DNA from: Agromyces intestinalis
GTDB lineage: Bacteria > Actinomycetota > Actinomycetes > Actinomycetales > Microbacteriaceae
Reading direction: 5' to 3'
Length of the DNA: 64,000 nucleotides
Assembly (NCBI RefSeq): GCF_008365295.1
Contig: NZ_CP043505.1
Location: forward strand, 2,108,001 to 2,172,000
Each line of letters starts with the position of its first letter. Position 1 is the stretch's first letter. Made by a program: the position numbers and the translations under genes. Shown piece by piece: positions 41,637 through 49,712 of this stretch. Under the pieces are notes generated by a model. The model had not been told where the DNA came from. It did no database searches and saw nothing but the letters and a program-made list of their open reading frames with translations.

Positions 41637-42668
41637 ATGTCTTCGCGCCCATCGCCTCGTCGTCTCGCCGTCATCGGCGCGGCGACGCTCGCGCTGCTGT
41701 GCGGGGCCGGGTTCGCGATCGGCGCGCACGCCGCCTTCGGCGACCACGATGGCCCGGCCGTGCTGATGGCGCATCCGGGAGTGCTGCCGTGGGAGCGGGA
41801 TGCGGTGTCCTCGCGGCCCGGCGACGGCGAGCCCCGTCAGATCGATGCGGCCCCGGGCACCGACCCGACCGATCCGCCTGGGGCGACCGCCGAGCCCACC
41901 CCGAGCCCCGGGCCGACGCCGAACCCCTCGACACCTCCGACTCCCGCGCCGGCTCCGGGCCCGACTCCCGGCCCTTCACCCGACGAGACGCCGGCCCCGA
42001 CGCCCACGCCGGCTCCGACGCATCCGCCCGTGTCGACCGACCCGACCGACCCGATGTCGCCGAAGTACAACCCGTACACGACGCCGGGCGACCCCGCCTA
42101 CGTGACCGACGACGCGAAGTCGGCCTGGCTCGGCCGCCAGACCGTCGTGCGCCAGTGCATGACCGACGCCGGCTTCGACTACCTCGACTGGCTCTGGTGG
42201 GAGGGCGGCAGCCCCATGCCGCAGGGCCTCGACGCCGACGCCGAAGCGGCGTGGATGCACGCGCTGCGCGGCGACGGGTCACAGGAGGGTGACTGGCAGT
42301 CCGCCGGATGCGAGGGTGCCGCGTGGCACGCCGCCGACGAGGCCGCGGCCGCGGGCGCGCCGCTCACCGCGCCGGTTCCGCCGCCCTCGACTGGCCCGAC
42401 GCCGCGTGAGCGGTGGCTCGGATTCCAGGACGCGGTGCGCGCGTGCATGACCGACGCCGGCTACGAGTACCGCTACTGGGAGTTCTGGAACCCCGCGTAC
42501 GCCGGCACCGACGGCCCCGCCGCGATGCCGCCCGGCCTCGACGACGCGCAACGCGCGGCGTGGACGACCGCCGCGTTCGGCTCGCCCGACGGCAGCGGCG
42601 GGTCGCTCGACGGCGGCGGATGCTGGACGACCGGCGCCGACGCGACCGGCTACGCCGAGTTCGGCTGA
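41637..42668 (+). CDS. Exported protein with Pro/Thr-rich stalk and a duplicated Cys-containing module
   Basis: 343 residues, no recognised family. N-terminal signal/anchor helix (LAVIGAATLALLCGAGFAIG, residues about 10-29), a Pro/Thr/Ser stalk (about 75-140: repeated PTPxPGPTP) typical of surface proteins, then two copies of one module at about residues 162-225 and 258-335. Both have the order QxxVRxCMTDAG(F/Y)(D/E)Y, a WW/FW turn, (M)PxGLD, AAW and a late GC. Each module holds two cysteines, so a disulfide in each is plausible. Start ATG 41637 fits the -10/-35 pair; upstream ATG at 41544 would cover the promoter. Possibly an envelope-bound structural or binding protein. Confidence 0.75.
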   Translation: MSSRPSPRRLAVIGAATLALLCGAGFAIGAHAAFGDHDGPAVLMAHPGVLPWERDAVSSRPGDGEPRQIDAAPGTDPTDPPGATAEPTPSPGPTPNPSTPPTPAPAPGPTPGPSPDETPAPTPTPAPTHPPVSTDPTDPMSPKYNPYTTPGDPAYVTDDAKSAWLGRQTVVRQCMTDAGFDYLDWLWWEGGSPMPQGLDADAEAAWMHALRGDGSQEGDWQSAGCEGAAWHAADEAAAAGAPLTAPVPPPSTGPTPRERWLGFQDAVRACMTDAGYEYRYWEFWNPAYAGTDGPAAMPPGLDDAQRAAWTTAAFGSPDGSGGSLDGGGCWTTGADATGYAEFG

Positions 42669-42699
42669 CCCCGGGCGACGCCGCCAGCGACGCGGGAGC

Positions 42700-43095
42700 C
42701 TACTTGCGCTGCGTGCGCTCGACCGACATGGTGAGCACGACCCGGTCGGCCTTGTCCGCGGGCGCGGGCGTTTCGGGATCGCCGTAGCGCGTGCCGAGCC
42801 GCACGTAGAACTCGCCCGTCGGGTCGGGGGTGACGTCGACGAGCTTGCCGCGCACCTCGAGGAACCGCATCGGGTCGTCGGGGTCGATGACGAGCAGGCT
42901 CATCGCCGGGTTGTGCTGCAGGTTGCGGTACTTCGCCCGGTACGTCGTGTGGGTGAACCGGATGACGTCGTCGGCCGGGTCGTACTCGAACCACATCGGG
43001 TTGACCTGCACGGTGTCGTTCGGCTTGATCGTGCCGAGCGCGCCGAACAGCGGGCGCTCGAGCAGGTCGGTCAGGTCATCGGGGATCACGGTCAT
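42700..43095 (-). CDS. PPOX-class F420-dependent oxidoreductase
   Basis: 131 residues of the pyridoxamine-phosphate-oxidase-like split barrel. Motifs: LLERPLFGALGTIKPNDTVQ, VNPMWFEYDPADDVIRFTHT, KYRNLQHNPAMSLLVIDPDD and FLEVRGKLVDVTPD, which match actinobacterial F420-binding PPOX proteins. Single gene in a region of small leftward genes. ATG 43095 is preceded by CAGGAGGACGAGC on the coding strand, a very strong ribosome site. Confidence 0.88.
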   Translation of the reverse strand: MTVIPDDLTDLLERPLFGALGTIKPNDTVQVNPMWFEYDPADDVIRFTHTTYRAKYRNLQHNPAMSLLVIDPDDPMRFLEVRGKLVDVTPDPTGEFYVRLGTRYGDPETPAPADKADRVVLTMSVERTQRK

Positions 43096-43198
43096 GCTCG
43101 TCCTCCTGTCGGGGCGCGCGGCGTCGCGCGCACTCCCTTCGACAACGCGTGGATGCCTCAAAGCATGCCCGCCCCGCCCCCCTCGCTCGCAACCCGCG

Positions 43199-43258
43199 CC
43201 GATCGGACGGGTTTCGGCGTCTTCGCGAGCCGGCTGGCGCCGAAACGCGTCCAATCGG
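43199..43258. repeat. Inverted repeat, TTGGACGCG family (copy 2)
   Basis: Arms of 21 bp at 43199-43219 and 43238-43258 pair at 19 of 21 positions; the right arm in reverse reads CCGATTGGACGCGTTTCGGC, close to the arm of the 24280-24341 element (TTGGACGCGATTCGGC). It lies upstream of the F420 gene and downstream of the SDR region, next to a tandem repeat. Confidence 0.7.
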
Positions 43259-43335
43259 TGGAGGGGGCGTGAGGAAGGGGGAAGGGCGGAGGGGGAAGGG
43301 CGGAGGGGGAAGGGGGCAGGGGGAAGGGCAGGGGT
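43259..43335. repeat. G-rich tandem repeat beside the inverted repeat
   Basis: About 77 bp of GGGGGAAGGGCGGA-type units (roughly 14 bp) directly abutting the inverted repeat and ending at the SDR stop region. No gene. Confidence 0.75.
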
Positions 43336-44028
43336 TCAGGCGGTGAGGGTGGTGACGGTGCCGTTCAGGTCGGCGGCCGGCGCATCCCAGAGCGCGACGA
43401 CGGATGCCGCGAGCGGCCCCTCGAGGCCCGCCAGCGATCGCACCCGGAACGTCACGGCGGCGGCCGCGGCATCCGACCCCGCGAAGCCGTGCGCGAGCGC
43501 CTGCATCCAGGTCTCGCAAGCCGCCTTCACCGTGGCGTAGTTCGCGCCGCCCGCCGTCAGCGCGCCGACCGAGGTCGACGACACGATCGCGATGCGACCG
43601 GCGGGCGAGTTCACGAGGTCGTCCCAGAAGGCGCGGCTCACGAAGCGCAGCGCGGTGAGCGAGCGCTCGATCGCCCGGTAGTCCTCGTCGCTCTGGGTGA
43701 GGATGCCGCCGCCGCCGCGCCAGCCGCCGACGAGCGGGATGACGCCGTCGACGTCGCCGACGGCCGCGTGCACGCGCATCGCGAGTTCGAGCACCTCGTC
43801 CTCGTCGGTGAGGTCGGCGACCTCGCCGACGAGACCCGGCAGGTCGGTCTCGAGCTCCTCGATGCGGGCGCGATCGCTGCCGACGGCGATCACCCGCGCG
43901 CCGGCTTCGAGCAGTGCCGCGGCGACGGCCCGGCCAGACGCGCTCGTCGCTCCCGCGATGAGCACCGTCCGGCCGACGACGCCGGGGGCCTTCCCTTCGA
44001 CAGGCTCAGGGAGCCCCGCGTCAGTCAT
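43336..44028 (-). CDS. Short-chain dehydrogenase/reductase (SDR) family protein
   Basis: 230 residues. NAD(P)-binding motif TVLIAGATSASGRAVA (TGxxxGxG variant with Ser/Ala), VIPLVGGWRGG in place of NNAG, IAIVSSTSVGALTAGGANYA with active-site Ser, and YATVKAACETW (YxxxK) catalytic pair. The first about 12 residues (LPEPVEGKA) are encoded by a dispersed repeat, so the true start may be further in. Overlaps the DUF6421 gene by 8 bp and is probably co-transcribed with it. Confidence 0.83.
   Translation of the reverse strand: MTDAGLPEPVEGKAPGVVGRTVLIAGATSASGRAVAAALLEAGARVIAVGSDRARIEELETDLPGLVGEVADLTDEDEVLELAMRVHAAVGDVDGVIPLVGGWRGGGGILTQSDEDYRAIERSLTALRFVSRAFWDDLVNSPAGRIAIVSSTSVGALTAGGANYATVKAACETWMQALAHGFAGSDAAAAAVTFRVRSLAGLEGPLAASVVALWDAPAADLNGTVTTLTA
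43993..44012. repeat. Dispersed repeat CCCTTCGACAGGCTCAGGGA inside the SDR start
   Basis: A 20-bp word with a short CCCT...AGGG palindrome; closely related words are scattered through many actinobacterial genomes. It is read in frame as PEPVEG at the N-terminus of the SDR protein. Confidence 0.6.
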
Positions 44029-45478
44029 CCGTCGTCCCGGTGATGCCCACCGTCGACTCGATGACCGCCTTCATCTTCTTGTCGAGCGCCTCGTAGAACA
44101 TCGAGAGGGGGAACTCGTCGTCCATCACGAGATCGGTGTACCCCTTGGGCGGGCCGGCGAGCACCTCGCGCGGCAGGCCCTCGGCCCACACCGACGCCGG
44201 GTTCGGCGTGAGCACCGAGCGCACCAGGTCGTACGCGGCGAGCCAGTGCGCCGTCTTCGGCCGGTCGATCGACTTCCAGTACAGCTCGTCGATCGCGTCG
44301 CCCAGCTCGACCACCGCGTCGGGCACCGCCGACCAATCGAAGCTCAGCGAGACATCCGTCCACTCGAGCACGTGCTTCCGGTGCAGCCAGGCGAACAGCA
44401 ACTGCCCGCCGAGCCCGTCGTAGTTGCGCACGCGCGAGCCGGTGATCGCGAACCGGAAGATCCGGTCGAAGATCACCGCGTACTGCACGAGCTTCGCGTG
44501 CTCGCGCACCGTGGCATCGGTCGCGGGGTCGCGCTCGAGCTTCACCGACTCGCGGAACGCGGTCAGGTCGCACCGCAGCTCCTCCAGCGAGTAGAGGAAG
44601 AACGGCATGCGCTGCTTGATCATGAACGGGTCGAACGGCAGGTCGCCGCGCATGTGGGTGCGGTCGTGGATGAGATCCCACATCACGAAGGTCTCTTCTG
44701 CCAGGTTCTGGTCGTCGAGCAGTCGCGCCGCGTCGTCGGGCAGGTCGAGCTTCGTGATCTCGGATGCTGCGCGCACGACCCGGCGGTAGCGGGCCGCCTC
44801 GCGGTCCTGGAAGATCGCGCCCCACGTGAACGGCGGGATCTCGCGCATCGCGACGGTCTCGGGGAACAGCACCGCCGAGTTCGTGTCGTACCCGGGGGTG
44901 AAGTCGACGAGCCGCAGGCTCACGAAGAGTTTGTTCGAGTAGGCGGATGCCTCGAGGTCGGCGATGAACTCGGGCCAGATCGTCTCGACCACGAGCGCCT
45001 CGACGTGCCGGTCGGGCGAGCCGTTCTGCGTGACCATCGGGAACACCACGAGGTGCCGGATGCCGTCGACCCGGTACCGCTGCGGCTGGAACTCGACCAG
45101 CGAGTCGAGGAAGTCGGGCACCCCGAACCCCTCGCGCTGCCACCGTCGGAAGTCGGTCTGCAGCGCCTCGAGGTAGGCGGCCTCGTGCGGGAAGCGCGGT
45201 GCGAGCGCGGCGATCGACTCCACGATCGCGTCGACAAGCTCGGATGCCTCGGAGCGGGGTGCTTCGGAGCGATCGGATGCCTCGGGCCCCGAGACATCCG
45301 GCACCGAGCCGTCCTTCACCTGCAGTGCCTGCAACGCGGTCGCCGACTCCTTGAGGCGAAGCCACGCGGGGTCGTGCTCGACCCCGTCGGCGAGGGCGAT
45401 GACCTCGGGCGTCACGGTGAGGGCGTCCTCGAGGACCTCGGGTTCGCCAACGATCGTCGCCATGGTGGTCTGTGACAT
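44021..45478 (-). CDS. DUF6421 family protein
   Basis: 485 residues, soluble. Conserved-looking blocks: YLEALQTDFRRWQREGFGVP, YRVDGIRHLVVFPMVTQNGS, FETFV-like ETFVMWDLIHDRTHMRGDLP (His-rich), FDPFMIKQRMPFFLYSLEEL and YDGLGGQLLFAWLHRKHVLE. Residues about 60-80 include an Asp/Ser/Glu repeat encoded by copies of the CGGATGCCTC word. I recognise it as DUF6421, an actinobacterial family; the HDRTHMRGD and YDGLGGQ blocks could be metal or active-site positions, but no activity is known. Strong ribosome site GGAGGTTCCG. Head of an operon with the SDR gene. Confidence 0.78.
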   Translation of the reverse strand: MSQTTMATIVGEPEVLEDALTVTPEVIALADGVEHDPAWLRLKESATALQALQVKDGSVPDVSGPEASDRSEAPRSEASELVDAIVESIAALAPRFPHEAAYLEALQTDFRRWQREGFGVPDFLDSLVEFQPQRYRVDGIRHLVVFPMVTQNGSPDRHVEALVVETIWPEFIADLEASAYSNKLFVSLRLVDFTPGYDTNSAVLFPETVAMREIPPFTWGAIFQDREAARYRRVVRAASEITKLDLPDDAARLLDDQNLAEETFVMWDLIHDRTHMRGDLPFDPFMIKQRMPFFLYSLEELRCDLTAFRESVKLERDPATDATVREHAKLVQYAVIFDRIFRFAITGSRVRNYDGLGGQLLFAWLHRKHVLEWTDVSLSFDWSAVPDAVVELGDAIDELYWKSIDRPKTAHWLAAYDLVRSVLTPNPASVWAEGLPREVLAGPPKGYTDLVMDDEFPLSMFYEALDKKMKAVIESTVGITGTTDD

Positions 45479-45637
45479 CGGAACCTCCGTTCCTCGGGAT
45501 CGGGCCGCGAACGGGATCGGGCGCGGCGGGGATCGCGGCGCAGCTGCGTCGCTGCATCCCAGGCTAGAAGCGAATCATCCGCGATTGATTGTGAATCGAC
45601 GCGGGTTTGCTGCGCGTGGCTGCGGTTCTGCGCAGGA

Positions 45638-46138
45638 TCAGAGCGTCTTCGTCATATGCAGTGACGCCGCCTCGAAGCCGAGCGATTCGTAGAGGTCGAT
45701 CGCGGCGACGTTGTTGGCGAACACGTTGAGCCCGAGCACGGGTGCGCCGTGCTCGCGCGCGAACCGCTGCGCGTACGCCATCGCCGCTCGCGCGTAGCCG
45801 TGCCGACGGTGGGGCGCACGCACATGGATGTCCCACACCCACCACTGGTCGCCGTCGCCCCACGGCCCGAGCCAGAGCCAGCCGACATCCTCGCCGTCGG
45901 CGACGATCGCGAACAGGAACTGCCCGTCGATGAGGTGCCGGCCGTCGGGGAAGAAGCGGTCCATCGACGCCTGACGGGCCGCCGCCGCCCCCGCCTCGGT
46001 GTCGCCGGCCTGCAGCCTGGCCTCCTCGTAGTACGACATCGACTCGGGCAGCCACAGCAGGACGTCCTCGTCGGTCATCGGAACGAACTCGAGTCGCGTG
46101 GCGTCGGTCGGCTCGGCGGGGTCGGATGCCTCGGTCAT
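45638..46138 (-). CDS. GNAT-family N-acetyltransferase
   Basis: 166 residues. N-terminal part RLEFVPMTDEDVLLWLPESM and helix EEARLQAGDTEAGAAAARQA; GNAT core WWVWDIHVRAPHRRHGYARA (acetyl-CoA loop RRHGYA), then LGLNVFANNVAAIDLYESLG and FEAASLHMTKTL. Typical of small cytoplasmic acetyltransferases; substrate unknown. Single gene. Confidence 0.88.
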   Translation of the reverse strand: MTEASDPAEPTDATRLEFVPMTDEDVLLWLPESMSYYEEARLQAGDTEAGAAAARQASMDRFFPDGRHLIDGQFLFAIVADGEDVGWLWLGPWGDGDQWWVWDIHVRAPHRRHGYARAAMAYAQRFAREHGAPVLGLNVFANNVAAIDLYESLGFEAASLHMTKTL

Positions 46139-46243
46139 GGGCCCATCGTGACATCCGATCTCGCCGGCTCGGAAGGCATAGCGGATCGAAAGGCGATTCG
46201 CGTACGGTTGGCGAGTCCCTGACTTCCACCGAGAGGCCCAGCT

Positions 46244-46771
46244 ATGTCCGCACGCCGCCCGTCCACCGCCGTCGCCCTGCTGGCGCCGGCGATCACCCTG
46301 ATCGGCTCCGGCGCCGTCGCGGTCTACGGCGCACTGCGCGTCGCGACCGCCAACACGGCCCTGGTCGAGGCCCTGCAGAGCCCCACCGCCACCGCGGCCG
46401 ACGTGTACGGCGGCCAGGCCGAACTGCAGATCGCCTCCACGCTGCTCGGCGCGGGCATCATCGGCGTCATCATCGCACTCGCCGTCTTCGGCGTGCTCAT
46501 CGCCCTCGGCGCGTTCTCGAGCGCGGCCGCCGACGATGACGCCGACGAGTTCGACGACGACACCGACGACGAGGGCTTCGAGGAGGACTCGGTCGAGGCG
46601 GTCGCCGCCGCCGCTGCTGCTCCCGCCGCGCCCGCCGCGCCCGCCGCCGCCCCCGCCACGCCTGCCGCCACCGAGACCGCCGAGGTCGTGGAAGCCGTCG
46701 AGGCGGTCGAGGCCCCGGCCGCGCCTGAGGCCCCCGCCGCGCCCGCCGAGGGCGACGCACCCCGCGCCTGA
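46244..46771 (+). CDS. Two-helix membrane protein with acidic and Ala/Pro-rich tail
   Basis: 175 residues. Helix 1 at about 8-30 (AVALLAPAITLIGSGAVAVY) and helix 2 at about 66-92 (LLGAGIIGVIIALAVFGVLI), then an acidic run (DDDADEFDDDTDDEGFEEDS, residues about 98-117) and a low-complexity A/P/E tail to the end. Similar proteins are common in Microbacteriaceae and are often mislabelled as dinucleotide-utilising enzymes; no cofactor motif is present. GAGAGGCCC before ATG is the ribosome site. Followed after one base by alkD. Confidence 0.7.
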   Translation: MSARRPSTAVALLAPAITLIGSGAVAVYGALRVATANTALVEALQSPTATAADVYGGQAELQIASTLLGAGIIGVIIALAVFGVLIALGAFSSAAADDDADEFDDDTDDEGFEEDSVEAVAAAAAAPAAPAAPAAAPATPAATETAEVVEAVEAVEAPAAPEAPAAPAEGDAPRA

Positions 46772-46772
46772 C

Positions 46773-47525
46773 ATGCCGGCGACGGCCTCCGACGTCTGCT
46801 CCGCGCTCGCCGAAGTGGCGAGCGCGGAGCGTGCGGAGGCCTACGCCTGGTTCTTCAAGACCGGGCCGGGCGGTTACGGCGAGGGCGACGAATTCGTCGG
46901 CGTGACGATGCCGCAGGTCCGGGCCGTCGCCAAGCGATTCGCCGACCTGCCCCAAGCCGAGATCGACGAGCTCGTCGCGAGCCCGTTCCACGAGCACCGC
47001 GTGTGCGGGCTGGTCGTCATGGTCGATCGGTTCCGGGCGGCGAGCAAGCCGCGCACGCGCGACGACGCGCAGCGCCAGGCGTTGCACGCGGCATACCTCG
47101 AGCACCTCGACGCCGGGCACGTCGACAACTGGGACCTGGTGGATGTCACGGCCGAGTACCTGGTCGGAGACATCCTGTTCCTCCCCGCCCCGGCTGCCGA
47201 CCCCTTCCCGCCGCTCAGCGCTCGCCTCGCAGCATCCGACTCGGTCTGGAGCCGCCGCGTCGCGGTCGTGGCGACCTTCGCCGCCATCAAGGCGGGCGAC
47301 GCACGCCCGACGATCGAGGTCGCGACCCGGCTCGTCGAAGACCCGCACGACCTCATCCGCAAGGCCGTCGGCTGGATGCTGCGCGAGGTCGGCAAACGGG
47401 TCTCGCGCGACGAGCTGCTCGCCTTCCTCGACGAGCACGCCGCGCGCATGCCCCGCGTCATGCTCTCGTACGCGACCGAGCACCTCGACCCGGGCCATCG
47501 CGCCGCGTACCGCGCGATGCGCTGA
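46773..47525 (+). CDS. DNA alkylation repair protein (AlkD-like)
   Basis: 250 residues of HEAT-like helical repeats. AlkD glycosylases excise N3- and N7-alkylpurines. Diagnostic parts: AYAWFFKTGPGGYGEGDEFV, GVTMPQVRAVAKRFADLPQA, HEHRVCGLVVMVDRF, NWDLVDVTAEYLVGD (DNA-binding Trp and catalytic Asp region) and DLIRKAVGWMLREVGKR near the end (residues about 195-210). Start ATG 46773 overlaps the context of the upstream stop; upstream frame runs into the Ala/Pro tail of the previous gene and is not homologous. Confidence 0.9.
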   Translation: MPATASDVCSALAEVASAERAEAYAWFFKTGPGGYGEGDEFVGVTMPQVRAVAKRFADLPQAEIDELVASPFHEHRVCGLVVMVDRFRAASKPRTRDDAQRQALHAAYLEHLDAGHVDNWDLVDVTAEYLVGDILFLPAPAADPFPPLSARLAASDSVWSRRVAVVATFAAIKAGDARPTIEVATRLVEDPHDLIRKAVGWMLREVGKRVSRDELLAFLDEHAARMPRVMLSYATEHLDPGHRAAYRAMR

Positions 47526-47549
47526 CTGCCTCATCGATCGCCGCCCGCG

Positions 47550-47555
47550 TAGGGT
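47550..47555 (+). promoter_or_regulatory. -10 hexamer of a leaderless promoter (deacetylase gene)
   Basis: TAGGGT, 6 bases before ATG 47562; no Shine-Dalgarno sequence. Confidence 0.5.
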
Positions 47556-47561
47556 GACGGC

Positions 47562-49151
47562 ATGGGGTGGGGGAACCGTCGCCGTGCGGCGCTCGGCGGC
47601 ATCGCCGCGCTGGTCGCGGCGGTGCTGCTCGCCGGCTGCGCGGCCGCTCCCGTCGACGACGAACTCTGGTCGGTGGGCCGCCCCGAACGGCTCGGCATCG
47701 GCGTTCCGGTCGAACCGCAGCCGGTGCCGCCGTGGTTCGACGGCGACGATCGCCTCGGGCGGGCCCCGCAGCCTCGGCTCGCGACGGCCGGCGAGATCCC
47801 CCGGCTCGCTCCCGACGAGGCGCCCGGGCTCGTCTCCAGGCTCGCGGCTATGGCCGGTGCCGACTTCACCGCGGTCGCCCGGTGGGCGACGCCGCCAGGC
47901 CGCACCGGCTTCGGCGACCGGCTCGACGGGTTCGTCGCCGGTGCGGCGCACGGGTACGCCTCGTCGCTCGGAGGCGCGTGGGTTCCCGGCGTCGACATCG
48001 CGCCCGGCGGGGTGGGCCCGGCGTGCGCAGGAACCGCGCCCCCGGCGGGCGCGCGGGCGTTCTCGATCGGATGCACCGTCGTCGCGGCATCCGGATCGAT
48101 GCTCGGCGAGCGCATCGTGGTGCTGCGCCGCGAGGCCGGGGTGACCGCCTCGGCGTCCCGCGCCGTGCAGTACCTCTCGCCCGACGGCGCCCTCGGCGAC
48201 GGCGCCGACCTCTATCGCCCCGAGACCTCACGGCAGGTGCTCGGCCAGGTGACCCGCGCGCTCGTGCTCGGCAACCGGCTGCCGCCGGGTGCGGCGCCGT
48301 TTCGCGACGTCACGCCCGAGGGGGCGCGGGCGATCCTCGCCGACACGACCGTCGTCGCCGACGGCGTGGTGATCGCGGTGCCGTGGCCGGTGCGCCCTGA
48401 TGGGTCGGGCGAGTACACCGTGACGGTGATGGTGCCCGCGAGGCTCGTGGGTCCATGGCTCACGGGGTTCGGGCGGAGCATCCTCGATGCCGTGCGCGCC
48501 GACGAGCCATTCGAGGCGGGCGATGCGCCGACCGCGGCCGACCCGGTCGACTGCACGCTCGTCGCCTGCGCGTCGATCACCTACGACGACGGGCCGACCG
48601 ACCTCACCGACGCGCTGCTCGACACGCTGGCCGCGCGGCGGGCGCCCGCGACCTTCTTCGTGCAGGGCGGGTACGTCGGCAACCGCCCCGACACGGTGCG
48701 GCGCACGGCGGCCGAGGGGCACGAGGTGGGCAACCACACGTGGGGCCACCCCGACCTCACGAAGCTGCCCGACGACCAGGTGCGCGCCGAGATCGACCGC
48801 ACGCAGGCGGCGATCGCCGCGGTCACCGGGAAGGCGCCGGCGATGGTGCGGCCGCCGTACGGGGCATCCGACGATCGCGTGCGCGCACTCGTGCCGCTCG
48901 TCTGGGTCGTCTGGAGCGTCGACACGAACGACTGGCGCGATCCCGGTGTCGGGCCGCTCACCGAGTACGCCGTCGGCGCCGTCGGGCGCGGCGGGATCAT
49001 CCTCATGCACGACACGCACGCGCAGACGGTCGAAGCGGCCGCGGGCATCATCGACGGCCTGCGCGCGCGTGGGTTCACGCTCGCGACCGTCGGCGCGCAG
49101 TTCGGCGGGGTGCTGCCCCCGCCGGGAACCTTGGTCTCGCACGGGCCGTGA
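47562..49151 (+). CDS. Polysaccharide deacetylase lipoprotein
   Basis: 529 residues. Signal peptide with lipobox LLAGC (Cys26), so anchored on the outer face of the membrane. Residues about 30-330 form an uncharacterised extracytoplasmic region resembling the DUF3298/RsiV-like part of some deacetylases. The NodB domain starts near 335: Asp342/Asp343 in TYDDGPT (motif 1), His392 and His396 in NHTWGHPDL (motif 2, metal), RPPYGASDD (motif 3), VDTNDW (motif 4) and ILMHDTH (motif 5). All catalytic residues are intact, so it probably deacetylates peptidoglycan or another cell-wall glycan. Confidence 0.9.
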   Translation: MGWGNRRRAALGGIAALVAAVLLAGCAAAPVDDELWSVGRPERLGIGVPVEPQPVPPWFDGDDRLGRAPQPRLATAGEIPRLAPDEAPGLVSRLAAMAGADFTAVARWATPPGRTGFGDRLDGFVAGAAHGYASSLGGAWVPGVDIAPGGVGPACAGTAPPAGARAFSIGCTVVAASGSMLGERIVVLRREAGVTASASRAVQYLSPDGALGDGADLYRPETSRQVLGQVTRALVLGNRLPPGAAPFRDVTPEGARAILADTTVVADGVVIAVPWPVRPDGSGEYTVTVMVPARLVGPWLTGFGRSILDAVRADEPFEAGDAPTAADPVDCTLVACASITYDDGPTDLTDALLDTLAARRAPATFFVQGGYVGNRPDTVRRTAAEGHEVGNHTWGHPDLTKLPDDQVRAEIDRTQAAIAAVTGKAPAMVRPPYGASDDRVRALVPLVWVVWSVDTNDWRDPGVGPLTEYAVGAVGRGGIILMHDTHAQTVEAAAGIIDGLRARGFTLATVGAQFGGVLPPPGTLVSHGP

Positions 49152-49164
49152 GCGCAGCTCGCGC

Positions 49165-49264
49165 CGTGCCGTGCCGTGCCGCGCCGCGCCGTGCCGTGCC
49201 GTGCCGCGCCGCGCCGCGCCGCGCCGTGCCGTGCCGCGCCGCGCCGTGCCGTGCCGTGCCGTGC
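49165..49264. repeat. Pentamer microsatellite (GCCGT/GCCGC)n
   Basis: About twenty tandem 5-bp units GCCGT or GCCGC directly after the deacetylase stop at 49151. Strand-slippage tract; no gene. Confidence 0.85.
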
Positions 49265-49276
49265 CCGCGTCTTGCC

Positions 49277-49618
49277 GTCGGGGTCGCTTGTGGTCGCGTG
49301 CGCGAGCTCGAGGCGGCAACGAGCGTCCCCGGTGGGGCGGGGCGATACTGCGTCGTGCGGCCGATCCTTCTCGTCGGGGTCGCTTGTGGTCGCGTGCGCG
49401 AGGTCGAGGCGGCGACGAGCGTCCCCGGTGGGGCGGGGCGATTCTGCGTCGTGCGGCCGATCCTTCTCGTCGGGATCGCTTGTGGCCGCTTGCGGGGGCG
49501 TGAGGCGGCAACGAGCGTCCCCGGTGGGGCGGGGCGATTCTGCGTCGTGCGGCCGATCCTTCTCGTCGGGGTCGCTTGTGGTCGCGTGCGCGAGCTCGAG
49601 GCGGCAACGAGCGTCCCC
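49277..49618. repeat. 96-bp tandem repeat, 3.6 copies
   Basis: Units begin with GTCGGGGTCGCTTGTGGTCG at 49277, 49373, 49469 (one G to A change) and 49565; the last stops after 54 bp. Each unit contains a short hairpin GTCCCCGGTGGGGC. A purine-rich GAGGGAGGGC tract follows to about 49660 and the fragment GACGAGCGTCCCC recurs at 49677. The 96-bp period keeps reading frames open on both strands, but none looks like a protein; I treat the 561-bp gap 49152-49712 as non-coding. Confidence 0.85.
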
Positions 49619-49712
49619 GAGGGAGGGCGAGGGAGGGCGAGAGAGGGGGCGACAGAGGGGGTGAGGGGTGAGCGGCGACGAGCGTCCCCGGCGCAGGGGG
49701 GCGAACGCAGGC

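Noticed and set aside
45555-45600. Operator palindrome near AATCATCCGCGATTGATT upstream of the DUF6421 gene
   Set aside because: Only five bases pair on each side; could be chance. TAGCCT on the minus strand here is a plausible -10, but the leader is long.
49277-49618. CRISPR array
   Set aside because: Direct repeats of 96 bp without unique spacers; no cas genes.
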